DNA of 36,168 bases, taken from Nephromyces sp. MM_2019 (Eukaryota; Apicomplexa; Aconoidasida; Nephromycida). Under the pieces are notes generated by a model, which did not search any database, was not told the DNA's origin, and saw nothing but the letters and a program-made list of their open reading frames with translations. The DNA is taken from assembly GCA_015657535.1 (NCBI GenBank), contig JADHZB010001752.1, positions 1 to 36,168 of the forward strand, in the 5' to 3' direction. The translations under genes and the position numbers were made by a program. Positions 1-11,000 of the stretch are shown in pieces. Numbering within the stretch: the first letter of the stretch is position 1; the number at the start of each line of letters is the position of its first letter.

Positions 1-308
1 TGTTTGACTTACTCTGTGTATGTTTGAGTTACTTTGTGTATGTTTGACTTACTCTGTGTATGTTTGAGTTACTCTGTGTGTGTGAGTTACTCTGTGTATG
101 TGTGAGTTACTCTGTGTGTGTGTGAGTTACTCTGTGTGTGTTTGAGTTACTCTGTGTATGTTTGAGTTACTCTGTGTGTGTGAGTTACTCTGTGTGTGTG
201 TGAGTTACTCTGTGTATGTTTGAGTTACTCTGTGTGTGTGACTTACTCTGTGTGTGTGTGAGTTACTCTGTGTGTGTGAGTTACTCTGTGTGTGTGTGAG
301 TTACTTTG
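1..308. repeat. GT-rich minisatellite
   Basis: An uninterrupted array of a roughly 18-20 base unit containing 'gagttactctgtgtgtgtg', with variants tgtttgacttac and tgtttgagttac. About sixteen copies run from the left window edge to about base 308, so the array probably continues outside. Unit length varies through gain and loss of GT dinucleotides, as expected from replication slippage. Both strands are open over short distances only because the array lacks stops; I read no protein in it. It may lie inside the large upstream intron of the SMARCD-like gene that becomes visible at 1630. Confidence 0.95.
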
Positions 309-1629
309 TGAAAATTTAATTGCCGATATCCACGAAAGATGCTTGATTTTTTTTCTACTTGAATTGAGTATGAATTTTTTTAACTTTTCCTCTTTGTTCT
401 CCATGATGTTGCCATGTGTGCTACATGTTATCATAGATTCCTTTTTTTTGGTTTTTTGCTTCAATATCGAGGTCGGTCACGTTATGCTTTCGGCTCTTTT
501 TCATCATAAATGTTTTCAGTCTTTTTCATCAAAAACCTTCAATTTTCTTTTTTTTTTTCAAAGTGTCGCTTTCGTCTTGATACTTGAATATCGTATGAAT
601 CTGTGTCGTCTCTGAGTGTAGTTTTTATCTACTTCCATTGGGTTTATTTTGATTTATTTCTTAAATCATAGTATTTTTCTTGTTTACTGATAAGATTTTG
701 AGTTTTTCTTCTAGTTTTTGAGGTTGAAGATTTCATCTTTGAATTTTAGCGTATAAACAGTAGGTTGTCGTGGAAATCAAAGTTTTTCTCCGTGAAAGTT
801 GGGTGCCTATACGAAAAATTATAGGATTCTGTATATTTCATGATGCCTTTGCTACATTGTTATATGTTGTTTTTAAAATGAAAGATTTTCTTCTTCCTCC
901 TCATTGCTGAATTTTTTTGTGCTTATCAAATAATTATTAGTATTAAGCAGCGTGATTTTAGAGCCTCTTCCAATGGCTATTAGCGTGTGTGCGATGCTCG
1001 ATTACCTATGATTTGTGTGTGTTGCTTCATCGATGCTGAAATTGTTTTTTCCTTACGCAGTAGCTGCTACAGAAATTTTTTGTGGTTTCTCTCCCTCCTC
1101 CGTGTGTATAGATGATATCTATTCATATATATCTTGGGTATAGACTTACTCTATATTTAAGTCTTTGGTATTGCCTTCCTATTGGATAAGCTTGTGTGAG
1201 AAGTCTGTGCAGGCTGAAGAGTTTTTGCTTGTCTTTCCATTGTGTTTTACCAAAAGTTGGGATGTTTTTGCGCTAAGACTAGCATACCAGTTACCTTGAG
1301 GATGCGTGTGTTTCTTGTTGCTCTGGTGCTACTTGTTTATCGCTTTTAATACATCACATAGATGTGTGTGTGCTACTGAGTTTTGTGTGACTTTTTTCAA
1401 TGTTTTAGTTGTCGAACTTAGGCATGCTCTTTTAGTGTGTGCTGCTATGTAGAGCCATAAATAAAGCTAATGTGGATTCCTTTTTCATAAAGACGCAAAA
1501 AAAAATGCGCACACACACAAGCTAAATACACGCACACAGGCAAGCTAAACACACACGAACACACACAAACAAACACAAAAATGAGCTATAAATTCATAGT
1601 GTGCTCTCCATTACTGAATATTCCGTGAG
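309..1629. other. AT-rich non-coding stretch upstream of the first visible SMARCD exon
   Basis: T-rich sequence with short GT and CA tracts; a CA-rich patch lies at about 1507-1580. I looked here for the SWIB domain that should precede the visible C-terminal exons of the SMARCD-like gene and found no convincing exon. The simplest reading is that this is intron, or intron plus spacer, and that the N-terminal and SWIB-coding exons lie left of the window. A small 5' exon without strong motifs could be hidden here. Confidence 0.5.
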
Positions 1630-3807
1630 TTCAGGCTAAGAGGTGATTGGATTCAGAGTGCAAACACCTACGATATTGTTGTAGAGGCAGGTGACGCTGA
1701 TTTGAATTATTCAGATGGTAGTTGGCTGCCAAACTTGAAGGCTAGTTCTTTGGCAATGACCGAGCTGAAGCATCAGGAATACGCAATAGGACTTGAGATG
1801 AAGAATATGCTAGAAAAGGTTTCTATGGGTGTGAGTCGCCGAAATTTTTACATGGAATTTTCGGAGAATCCTATAGAAGTAAGTCTCTTGAATATATTGC
1901 CCAGAGTGTGTGTGTGAAATTTACTTTGCTATCACATGCTAGTATAGAGCAAGCAAACTAGGCTTTTCGCCCAACAAAACTGTGGGTTTTTTGATGCTGT
2001 TTATGAGTATTTCAAAATTTTCTTGGAGCTCTTCCTCTTTACGACGAAAAGCCTCAAAAAAAATGGTTTTAGAGCAGATTATACGATACAATTTGCTTTG
2101 AAGATTGTATACGAACTGATAACAATGCTATATCTTTGTGTAAAATATGAAGGGATTTAATATCTTGTGAAATTAACGGGCTTTTTTTTCAAGTATATAT
2201 AGTAGAACGGAGTGAGTTTTTGTGCTGTATATCACAATTTTTCTCATAAATTTGGCGAATTTGCACGCTGTTGCTACATATTTAAAAGGTTAGTAGGGAA
2301 TTGCAGAACCATCACGTGGAAAATAAGGTTTTGGCTGTGTGGTTTGAGCCTATACTTCTAACGGATTTTTTATGAGTTTTAATTTTGGTTTTTTGCTTTC
2401 ATTAGATGGAGTTTCTCAGTTTTCTAGCTTTACCGCGCGATTACTATGATAAGACTTTTGCTGAGTTTTTATTGAGGAATGGTATACGATACTATTTAGC
2501 TTGTGAAGATACAGTCTCGATGGCCTCATAATTTGGAAGCTTTTTATTTTGTAGTAGTTAACCCTTGATGCAGGAGGATTCTAGGGCATGTTTGTGTGTT
2601 GTTATTATATGCAGCAAAATGAAGCGTGACACTATTTCATCTGTTTTACATTTATCCTTTTAATATGCAGTATCCGTTGGTTTATTTGCAGTTTATGAGG
2701 ATGTTACTCTCTGGAAAATTTCCATTTGAAGGATCACCTTTCCTGGATGAATCTTATCTCCATGAATACGCTGTAAATGACCGTATGGCATCATATTACA
2801 CGCAGGTAAACTTCATTTCAATCTTGTGTTAATCTTGACGTGTTTGTTGAGGCTGCTTCTAGCTGCTTGGCAGTGAAGTTGAGCGTCGGTGCTTATATGT
2901 AAACATGTAGTAAGGCACGCTGCAGTTCCTATTTGCTTTCTTTTGCTGCGCAAGTTTCATTGGAATCGTTTGTTTTTGATGTTTTTACAAACTCTGAAAT
3001 AGTAGGTTTTTGCAGGAGTTTTTTTTGCTCTATTTTTTCCTTCAGCCATGGGTTGCTAGGGCTGTTACGCGTTATATAGAGAATCGAGGAGTTCCCTTTG
3101 ATGATCAAATCAGGTAAGAAGCTATAGTTTGAGCCACTTTGCTGGATTTTTGCGTCTGAAATCCGGGATTAGTGATGCTTTTAAATTGCAAGAAAAGGCA
3201 ATGCGAATGCCAAACTTTTTTAGCAAATTGTCAAATTTAACTGAACGACTAAAGTTGTTGCATTCTAGGTGCATTTTTTTCCAAAGTTAAATGAAGTTTG
3301 CTTTGACAGTTGTGTAAACTACGCTTTTATTGCTAATGTGTTCTCAGTAAAATTTTGACGTCTATGAGCATTCCGGATCCTAGAAAAAGACTCCGTGAGG
3401 TTAGTCTTGCCGGTTTATCGAAGTTCTAATAGCGAGGTTTATTTTTGAGTTTTATGTAAATAAAAAGCTAGGCTGATAATTCTCCGAGCTATGATAGTGT
3501 GATTAGCCCGCTCTCCCTTATCTTTACCTATTTTTGTGTGAAATTTACACTGTTTTGTTAGCAATATATTTTTTACGTTAGGAAGCTTTTACTGCTGGTA
3601 ATGCATTTCATTCCAACATGCTCTTCTTTGTCTCAGGAAGAAGATCATATTCTTGGGTCTGCCGTAAGTAGACGGTCACGTACGGCAATTGAGTCTCAGA
3701 GAATTAGAAGCCAAAGCTCTGGGCGCTCGAGAAGGAAAACGCTTAAGGATGGGCAGGGGGAGGCAAAAAAGATTGTTAGCCCAATAGGCACTTGTAGTCC
3801 AAAATAG
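1630..3807 (+). CDS. SMARCD/BAF60/SWP73-like SWI/SNF subunit, C-terminal part
   Basis: C-terminal 217 residues of a SMARCD-family protein, a core subunit of SWI/SNF chromatin-remodelling complexes in the nucleus. Exons: 1630-1878, 2692-2805, 3046-3113, 3348-3399, 3637-3807; phases close and the frame ends at TAG 3805-3807. Landmarks in order: YDIVVEAGD, matching the segment after the SWIB domain; SRRNFYMEFSENPIE joined to FMRMLLSG, matching the family block R.FF.GFS..P.EFI..L; then ASYYTQ joined to PWVARAVTRYIENR, matching FYNQPWVEDAVIRYLNR of plant homologues. After this the family normally ends within a few residues, but here a basic Ser/Arg-rich tail of about 75 residues follows. The SWIB domain was not found and is presumed to lie left of the window. 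Splice sites are GT..AG (for example gtaagt at 1879, gtaaga at 3114). Family assignment is fairly strong from three blocks; the tail is less certain. Confidence 0.8.
2406..2513 (+). other. Possible cassette exon within the first visible SMARCD intron
   Basis: Between the exons ending at 1878 and starting at 2692 lies an open block that follows a good acceptor (ttgctttcattag). It would end before a weak donor (gtctcg), is exactly 36 codons long and is in phase 0. Including it would insert 36 residues starting MEFLSFLALPRDYYDK into the protein. Direct joining of the flanking exons matches the family alignment without a gap, so I treat this block as optional or spurious rather than constitutive. 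Confidence 0.25.
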
Positions 3808-3929
3808 AATATGATTAAACGGCATTATTTTCAAAGAATAAGCGTCAAGCATTTTGAATATAAAATGCGTAGACGAAGGAATGGATTTGCGTTGGCTGCG
3901 GTGTCTATTGCACTCGAGATTTGATTCAT

Positions 3930-4070
3930 ACGTTTCCTCATTCTGATGAAGTCTTTAGGGATTACAAGAGCGTAGGCTTGAGATTTTCACCTGAAATCTT
4001 TTATGTTTCCGCATTCTCATTAAGTTTGTAGACATTGCAAGAGTGTAGGCTTGAGATTTGCGCCCTAAAT
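3930..4070. repeat. Degenerate direct repeat, 68-base units
   Basis: Two 68-base units, 3930-3997 and 4003-4070, align without gaps. Both begin with a gtttcc.cattct block, share a nearly identical core (gag[c/t]gtaggcttgagattt) and end with a similar cct[g]aaat block. A more diverged partial copy of the core (gcactcgagatttg) lies just upstream at about 3910. Function unknown; tandem duplication followed by drift explains it. Confidence 0.75.
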
Positions 4071-5319
4071 ATTCTACTTCTAGTGCTTTGTTTTTCAAGA
4101 GTCATTTATCTTATTAAAGGTAAACATTGGAAATTTCTTCCTTTTATTGTTTATAGTACTTTTCTGCTTCAGGACAGAACCTCTTCTCATTTTTTTTTAA
4201 TATCTTAGCTTGACGTTTTATTGTTGTATTATTGCTACCTGACACTTTGAATTAGCTTTTTAGCGAGGCCTCAGGCGAGCTGCCTAGTTCTGCGCTTACC
4301 TTGCTACATTATAACACTCATGAAGTATATTCGAAAAGAGCAATTTTAATTTGGTTCCCATCTTCGCTTACTTTTAGAAAACTACTTCTTTGAAATATAT
4401 AAAGCTTTCGTTGCCATACTAGTCGATAGTCTTGCTGTATACTAGATTCCCAATTGCAAGGTCGATCAGCTGCTAATTTCTTGAAAAGCTTTGTTTTGTG
4501 TAAAATTCTTGCGCAATATTGCCTGCTTTAGTGTTTTACCGTGAGCCAGTTTTTGGTACGCAGTCTAATATGTAGTCAGTCTTGATGATCGATATGATTG
4601 AATGCTGCCAGTTGCCTTAGATACTCTTTATTTTTTGTAAAGACTTCCTCTTAATATTTGTTATGAACCCTAGGACAACTCCTAATACTCTTGCTAGTAT
4701 TACGTAATGAACTTTTATCCAATGAAATAGCTTTTTTTGCAGCTGCGTCGTCTTCTCAAATAATTTGTGGTGATGAACAGCTATTTTTTCATTGCTAAAG
4801 CTTCTGGAGAAAGTTAAAATCCCTTTAAAAGTCAGGAATTTTGGTGCTATTAGCAATCTTATTCAGCATGATTATTTAATCAAGAGCTTCTTCCGAGTAC
4901 TTTGATTTACGATTTATTTGTTATTTCGTCAGCTAAATATGGAAAATATTAAGTTAAATTGGCCGTTTAGAATTATTGCTCTCAAGAGCCCCTTAAGAAG
5001 TTTCTTTATTTTAAGGCAATTGCCAGAAGTATTTTCCGCTTGAGTAATGCGGGTTGGAAAATTTGATTCCGTCACTCCTGAGGCAGCCTAAAATTGGAAA
5101 GAAATCGCTGCTTCGCTGATTAAAAAAAACGCATAACACAGCAGCGCGATAGCACTGCGCTATGCGTTAGAGTTAAATACTTGCATTACAATCACTTATT
5201 GCCAGCATAGAATCTGAAGTTTTTTTTGCGCTTCACGCATTGACATCTGCTGGACGGAATGAATTATACGAAGTTGGCGATATACCTATTAGCTGTAAAT
5301 GGTTTGTTTTTTTCCGCAA

Positions 5320-5515
5320 GCTTCGCCGCCGCTATTCAGTTTTCAATTGCTTAAAATATTTTTGTTGTTAATAAACTTAGGGGTTCGCCGGGCTGCTTCA
5401 ATTTTTTACAGAAAATTGGTTCTATTTTTGACGGAAGGTATCACCACTCGGTTTAATAGCCTTGGGGTTTTGTTGGGCTGCTTCCAGTTTTTACAAAACA
5501 TTAGTTATTTTTAAC
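5320..5515. repeat. Degenerate direct repeat near the SPO11 3' end
   Basis: Units at about 5370-5432 and 5454-5515 share the order ggggtt, gggctgcttc, ttttttaca, gttctatttttgac, with scattered substitutions. A weaker third copy precedes them at about 5320-5369 (ttcgccgccgctattcagttttc). Lies 45-240 bases beyond the SPO11 stop codon, so it may be part of its 3' untranslated region or the spacer. Confidence 0.65.
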
Positions 5516-5559
5516 AAGCACCGCTCGGTGAGCTCTCTCCATTCATGTTCTGCTATGCT

Positions 5560-6976
5560 CTATATCCACTGTCTACGAAGAATTTTTTTTGGTATGTAAT
5601 AACGCGATAAATAGTTTCTCCCGTGGCGAAATAGTGCCTCAACTTCAAACTTTTTTCCGATCGCTTGCATGTCTTCACATTGCGTATATAATTTCTTGTT
5701 ACCATTTACAACTGGGTGGCGCAGCAGGCCGACCAATGTAGATTTGTCCTTGTTAGTTAACTCTAACAGAACTTCGCTGTTTAGGTCAAAATAATCTTCT
5801 GAATGTGGCCCAATCCAACGCATAGATTTGCAGTTGCTCGTCTGCGCCTCCATATTACCGTCTCCAGAACAGTAATTGAGGTATATAAGAATCCCATGTG
5901 GGTCAAAGTCCCCTACGTAGCCAATCTATACTAGAACACTGTAAAATCTAAGAGTCAGAATTGAATGTGCTCTGATACCTGTAGTCCCAGCTTTTCTTCT
6001 AGTGTTTTAGCTGTCCGCTTTGTTAAGAAGTCTGGAAAGCCTTTTCCTGTGATCAGAATACAGGGAAGTACCTGTAAAGACCAAGAGCAGTGTAAGTATT
6101 TCGATGCCAACAAGAGTTTGCGTCTTCTTACATTCCAAATTTTTTGAGAACATAACGTCCGGAATATCGTGTCTTTTTCGACTATTATTATGTAACTAGC
6201 AGAGCTATGTATTTCACTCGCTGACAAAAGCTGCTCTGAGATTAGAACTCCCGCCTCTGAACTCGTCCAAAAGAGTTTCGCGCTATAACGTCTGACACGG
6301 AAAGTAACTAACCTCCTTTGGAAATATCAATGCTTAGACCGGGCACTCTGAATTCGATCAGTCCGGCGATTGTACCTGTCAACTATATGCGAAATACACA
6401 CTATTAAGTAACGCCTTTATCGAAAACCTTTCTCGGAAGCAACAATCCTCATGTGATTGCGAGGAATTCCAATGATAGTGCCCATTTTCTGCAGTTCACT
6501 TATTAGATGACACATGGAAGCTGTAATTTAAGAAAAATATTACCAGAATCGTTTGATTTACTTCGCGCTGAGATTTGAATTCGTCTAGAAGCCTGTAGTA
6601 CAGCTCCCGCTGCGTAGCGGACCGTTTCTGCAACGAAGGTATCTAGTAATCTAGACGACATGTAGAGTCTTTTTTTTAGAGTTTACCTTGAGGTCCAACT
6701 CGTGCATTACGTCCAATATCGCATATGCTGCAAAAAGACCCGTTAGTACCCAAGCTAACCAAATAGATTAATTTTTTTACTTTTGGAGAGGAATTTAATC
6801 TTTTTTTTCAGCTTTGCAAATGAATTTAGGGTGGAGCCATCGCATAGGTACTCGACGTCCTGGTGCAGTATCCAGCCTATGCAGCGAAGCACGTGATCTT
6901 CCACTAATGAGGCGGTGTCTTTGAATCTGCCCAGTTTGGTCGTGGTGACGGATGAAATTTTTGAGTTGGCTCGCAT
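5560..6976 (-). CDS. SPO11: SPO11 / topoisomerase VI subunit A-like meiotic endonuclease
   Basis: Meiotic DNA double-strand-break transesterase, nuclear, homologous to archaeal TOP6A. Exons on the minus strand: 6976-6781, 6727-6687, 6627-6544, 6488-6428, 6375-6313, 6256-6132, 6071-5979, 5925-5560; 343 codons including the TAG stop, giving 342 aa. Key residues: QRELYYR (about 85-91), whose second Tyr (about 90) matches the catalytic tyrosine of the 5Y-CAP domain; GIPRNHMRIVASEKG (about 114-128), matching the family V.RR.L...SKG block; Toprim glutamate in IIIVEKDTIF (E175); ITGKGFPD (197-204); Toprim aspartates in GDFDPHG (D227, D229); C-terminal YLSRYYIPKK. Length and order match known SPO11 proteins. 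The start is the first in-frame ATG. Seven introns are only 52-60 nt, the first with a perfect TACTAAC branch site. The 60-nt intron at 6072-6131 is stop-free and in frame. No inactivating change seen. Confidence 0.92.
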
Positions 6977-8062
6977 TTTGTCTGTTTTTTCTCCGTTCAA
7001 ACAAAAAAAATTTTGAATTAACCGTCGTCTGCCCGACTTTTACAAAGTTTAGCCAGCTCAGTCCTCCACCGCAGTTTTTTTCAAATGCATATGAGCAGCA
7101 ACCAACACTGCCTTACAAACCGTTTGGCTGACTTTTACAAAATTTAATCAACTCAGTACTCCACCGCAGTTTTTTTCAAGTTCACATAAGTAACAACCAA
7201 CACCTGTCTCGAGCATTGGGTGAATTACAGATAACGGAGATATTAAAGGGGGGGACTGCCCGGTGTAAGTACATTCACACCTAATGGTTTTCTACTGCGC
7301 ACTGCTATTTAAAACTTTTCGTATCAGTATAAGAGAATGTGCATTAACAAAGCACTGACAAGCGCATTGAATTTTAGAAATATTTTTCCTTGAATTTTAA
7401 CTGTAAGATCCTGTATCAAACGAGGTAGCTTTTTAGTCTTTTTCTTGTATTTTTGAATTTTTTCAGAATTACTATTTATTTCCTATAATTTTTAGACTTT
7501 ACATGCTCTCAAGAACAAAGCAAGTTGTTTACATTACCGCTTAAGTAATTGTATGTGCCTCAAATTTTCCTTGAGGGAGGGCAAGTCAGGGAATATCTGT
7601 ATGCCTATGTACCCTATGTTTATTCGCGCAGCACTCAAGTAAATATTTTTATAAAAATTCCCAGTAGCCCTCAAATTTGGATGGGTTTATTATATTCAAA
7701 GTTATGAGTACCTTATCCACGAGAATCATCTAGAAAAAAATTTGAGATTCGCAAGGCGAAATTGAATGCATAATCATTTAAACTTGGCCTCAGAATTTTC
7801 GCTAAAGCAGCTATCACATAGAAGCAGGTTTTTCTTCATGTATTTTTTTACAAGGGCTAAGCATTCTTGAATACCTAAAGAGCATTCTTTTAATCTATAA
7901 AAAAATAGACATATGTTCATAATATACAAAAATTCAAACTCATAACTATACATGTACACTTCAAAAATTTAAACAGGCTAAAATAGCGTGGATATCAGGC
8001 TTTTCCACTTTTTTGCCGCATTTATGCCTTTTTTGTATAAACGTATTAAATAGATTAAACAT
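6977..8062. other. Spacer between SPO11 start and pyruvate decarboxylase stop
   Basis: Both flanking genes are on the minus strand, so this holds the SPO11 promoter and 5' leader and the end of the PDC transcript. A two-copy direct repeat lies 55-230 bases upstream of the SPO11 ATG (listed separately). The rest is AT-rich, with one run of seven G at about 7248. Short open frames around 7774-7959 have no recognisable similarity. Confidence 0.55.
7031..7206. repeat. Two-copy direct repeat immediately upstream of SPO11
   Basis: Copy 1 (7031-7110) and copy 2 (about 7127-7206) share gacttttacaaa.ttta, ctcagt.ctccaccgcag followed by a T run and tcaa, and caaccaacac. The central ctccaccgcagttttttt block is identical in both. 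The position just upstream of a probable meiotic gene, and the strong conservation of the core, make a regulatory role conceivable. A simple tandem duplication is equally consistent. Confidence 0.75.
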
Positions 8063-11000
8063 TCAGTGTGTTAGTTTATTCAGATGTGCCATTGAGGCTC
8101 CCGCACTTCTTAGTGACTCATTGCAGTCCATACGGTCCATGAAAATTTCTGCAAACGTCAGCTGACTGAAATCACATTGGGAAAGCAATTTCTCCAACTC
8201 ATCTTCTGTACGACATTGAGCACTTTCGTGCTGCAGTCCGAAAACTTCTGGCAGTTTGGAGTACCTGTAAATAAAATTAGGACATTCTTTATGAAAAATC
8301 TGTGCCACAATCTCTGCATGTACCAACACTAGACGAAAAGTCTCTGCTCGAAATTTGAGCAAAAAGCTTCACGGTACCTCCAAGGCTGAATATCATTGAA
8401 AACTCCATCCACAATGACTCTCTCAATGGTGTAGCCATCATTATTGATGAGAAATATTAGGGGTTTGCACGAAAATCGAATAAGCGTTGAAAGCTCCTGT
8501 AAAAAGTTCAAATATATAGTTTTATATTTTGATGCACGATCAAGCAATTTGGACTCATCACATCAAATCTAGCCCCTTTAAGGGACAAACTAGACAACAC
8601 TAGCATATATAATCAATACTCAGGAATCACCTTTTGCATGTCAAAACTAAAATCATACTCAATCAACTTCAGCAATGCACTCGACTCAAAAATAACAAGA
8701 GAACAATGACCGACCTGACATACAACTTGAAAAGATCCATCTCCAATGAAAAGAATAACCGGACGCTGAGGCTGTGCAATGCATGCCCCTAGACAGGCTC
8801 CTAGCGTAAACCCAATTGAGCCGTAAAAACTTTGCTCTATTAACGTAACCCCGTTTTTCAACAGCACCTACAGGGAAATTCACCAGAAATATCATTCAGA
8901 AATCTGATTTGATGGTGAGAAATCAAACGAGAAAAGCAAAAAACCTGTTTTATGCAGTTTAAAAGTTTTTCTTGTTTTTAATTCACAGATACCGAAGGAG
9001 GAAAGAACTCGTAGCACTTCATCAAAAAAAAGTGTTCCAGAAGCAGATAACAAAAAAAATTGTTTAAAGAAAAAAGTGCACAATATTCTTGTGATACAGC
9101 ATATAAGCTTCACTAATCCAAAATAGCACTAGAACTGTAAATTTAAAAAAGTAGTGGCGGTACCACTTTACAAAGCAACTAGATACCTCACTAATGCTGA
9201 ACAGGGAAGCCCCAGTTTCCGCTATTACTACACTCCCTTCAGGTATAAAATGTGCTATTCTGCTGAAAAATCTTGCCATAGTAAGTTTTGCTCCCTCCGA
9301 TGGCTGGAAACTTTCAGTGTAGCGGTGTACACAGGCATTACGGGCGGTTTCAATGCTTTCATTGCTAGCAAGCAGTGGTTTTACAATGTGAAGAAGGAGT
9401 CATTAAAACTTGCTATATTTAAAAAGGACATACGCAGTACTTTATTACAAAAATGCTAAACTTACCGGCTTCTCAGTCTTTTGCTAAGCTTTTCAAGGAA
9501 TTCATGCATATAAACATCTTGAAAGGAGTGGCAGGATATTACGACCTTGTTTCTCTTAACGTCAATCGTGTTTGGCTTTTTGATAGCTGCCGTAAATCCC
9601 CCGGTGTTGAAATCAGTCATCTTTTCCCCTATCAAAACTACGCAATCACTCCCTTCGACGTAGTTCCTAACATATTCCCGTCCTCTTTTTCCTGAAAAAA
9701 AATTCCACCATTTTTGCAGTTAATCTTCGGTGTAAAAAGTGGTAATTCACACAAGGTAGATTTTTACCGCAATAAAGACCAAGATGTTGGGGATGTTCTT
9801 CCGATATAACCGCCTTCCCCATAAGCATTGTGGCGTACGGGACACCGGAACTCTCAATCACTTGGAGTAATTTACCCTCCAGGCCAAATCGGTTAATATC
9901 CCTTCCAGGAATAAATACTGGCCGCTTTGAGGTATTAATCCAGTTGCTTGCTTCTTTCAGGGCTTCTTCCAAAGCAAGAGGATCCGAAGTCTAGAAACAA
10001 AAATCCAAAAAACGTTACAGTCTCCTCTAAAAGCAAAGAGTTATGATGTTTTTTCTGATAAAACTCTTCAAGTCGAACTCTTACCCCATCGAAACGCGTC
10101 GTTGAGTTTTCAGTTCACATTTGTCGACTAAATTCCCTCTACTTTAGGGTATGAAAAAAGTACTAATTTTTAATCTACTTATCTTATTTGCTATATACTT
10201 AGTATGAATATTTTGCATAGCCTGTTTGCCATTTTGCATTGCTAGTTTGCTTACAGTGGTATCACGTACCTCAGATATTGGCTTCCTGAAGATGGCATCC
10301 GGAACTACGATGGATTCCTTAACAATGTCGGAGCATATCCCCACGTAAACTGGTTTCTTGTACTTTAAGCACGCATAGAGCGCCTCATCAAGCAAGTGCA
10401 CAGCATTATCTGTGCTACTGATGATGCATGAATAGCAAGTTATGTTTACAAACATATTTTTTGGAATGGTGTAATCTCCTAATGTATGATGTAGCAACGG
10501 CCTATCATGAAATGAAGTAGAAGAGGGGCAGCCAACGATGCAAACCACTGGAACTCCTTCGGAAAAAGCACCTGCCACACCGTTAATCGCTGAAAGCTCC
10601 CCTACAGCGTAAGTTGTGGCCAAAGCTCCAATTCCATTTATCCTTGCATAGCCATCAGCAGCATAGGCAGCGTTCAATTCATTACAAGTTCCTATACAAT
10701 TCATAGAGTATAACGGCAATAAAATGCATTTTCTTAGATTTTTTGAAATACGCTCAACTTTGCTTGATTTTGAGTAAAACAGGATCTACGAGCAAGGAGA
10801 CGTGCAGCTCCAATGATAAACCGAATACTAACATTTATAAGGATAAACGCCAAAAATTTCAGTATTATTTTTAGTACTTCAGCGCTAAGTTTAAAGAAAA
10901 GTTTCATAAGCCAACAAAGCACACGCACGCTCGTTCATTCTGCTTAATCTGAAACTTCATACTTTTTTGCTGGCAAATATTGGCGGCGATCAGGTATAGT

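Larger units (their letters stand above)
3808..5559. other. Spacer between convergent SMARCD-like and SPO11 genes, with degenerate direct repeats
   Basis: AT-rich spacer between the + strand SMARCD-like stop and the - strand SPO11 stop. No reading frame here resembles a protein I recognise. It contains two sets of short degenerate direct repeats, listed separately (3930-4070 and 5320-5515). Both transcripts must terminate here, but I see no unambiguous polyadenylation signal that I would place. Confidence 0.6.

Noticed and set aside
243..615. Open frames over the end of the minisatellite and the T-rich stretch after it
   Set aside because: Minus-strand Thr-His repeats come from the GT array; the plus-strand Phe/Leu-rich frame is T-run composition only.
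5965..6147. 60-codon plus-strand open frame
   Set aside because: It lies antisense to SPO11 exons 6-7, which carry the conserved Toprim and TGKG motifs on the minus strand.
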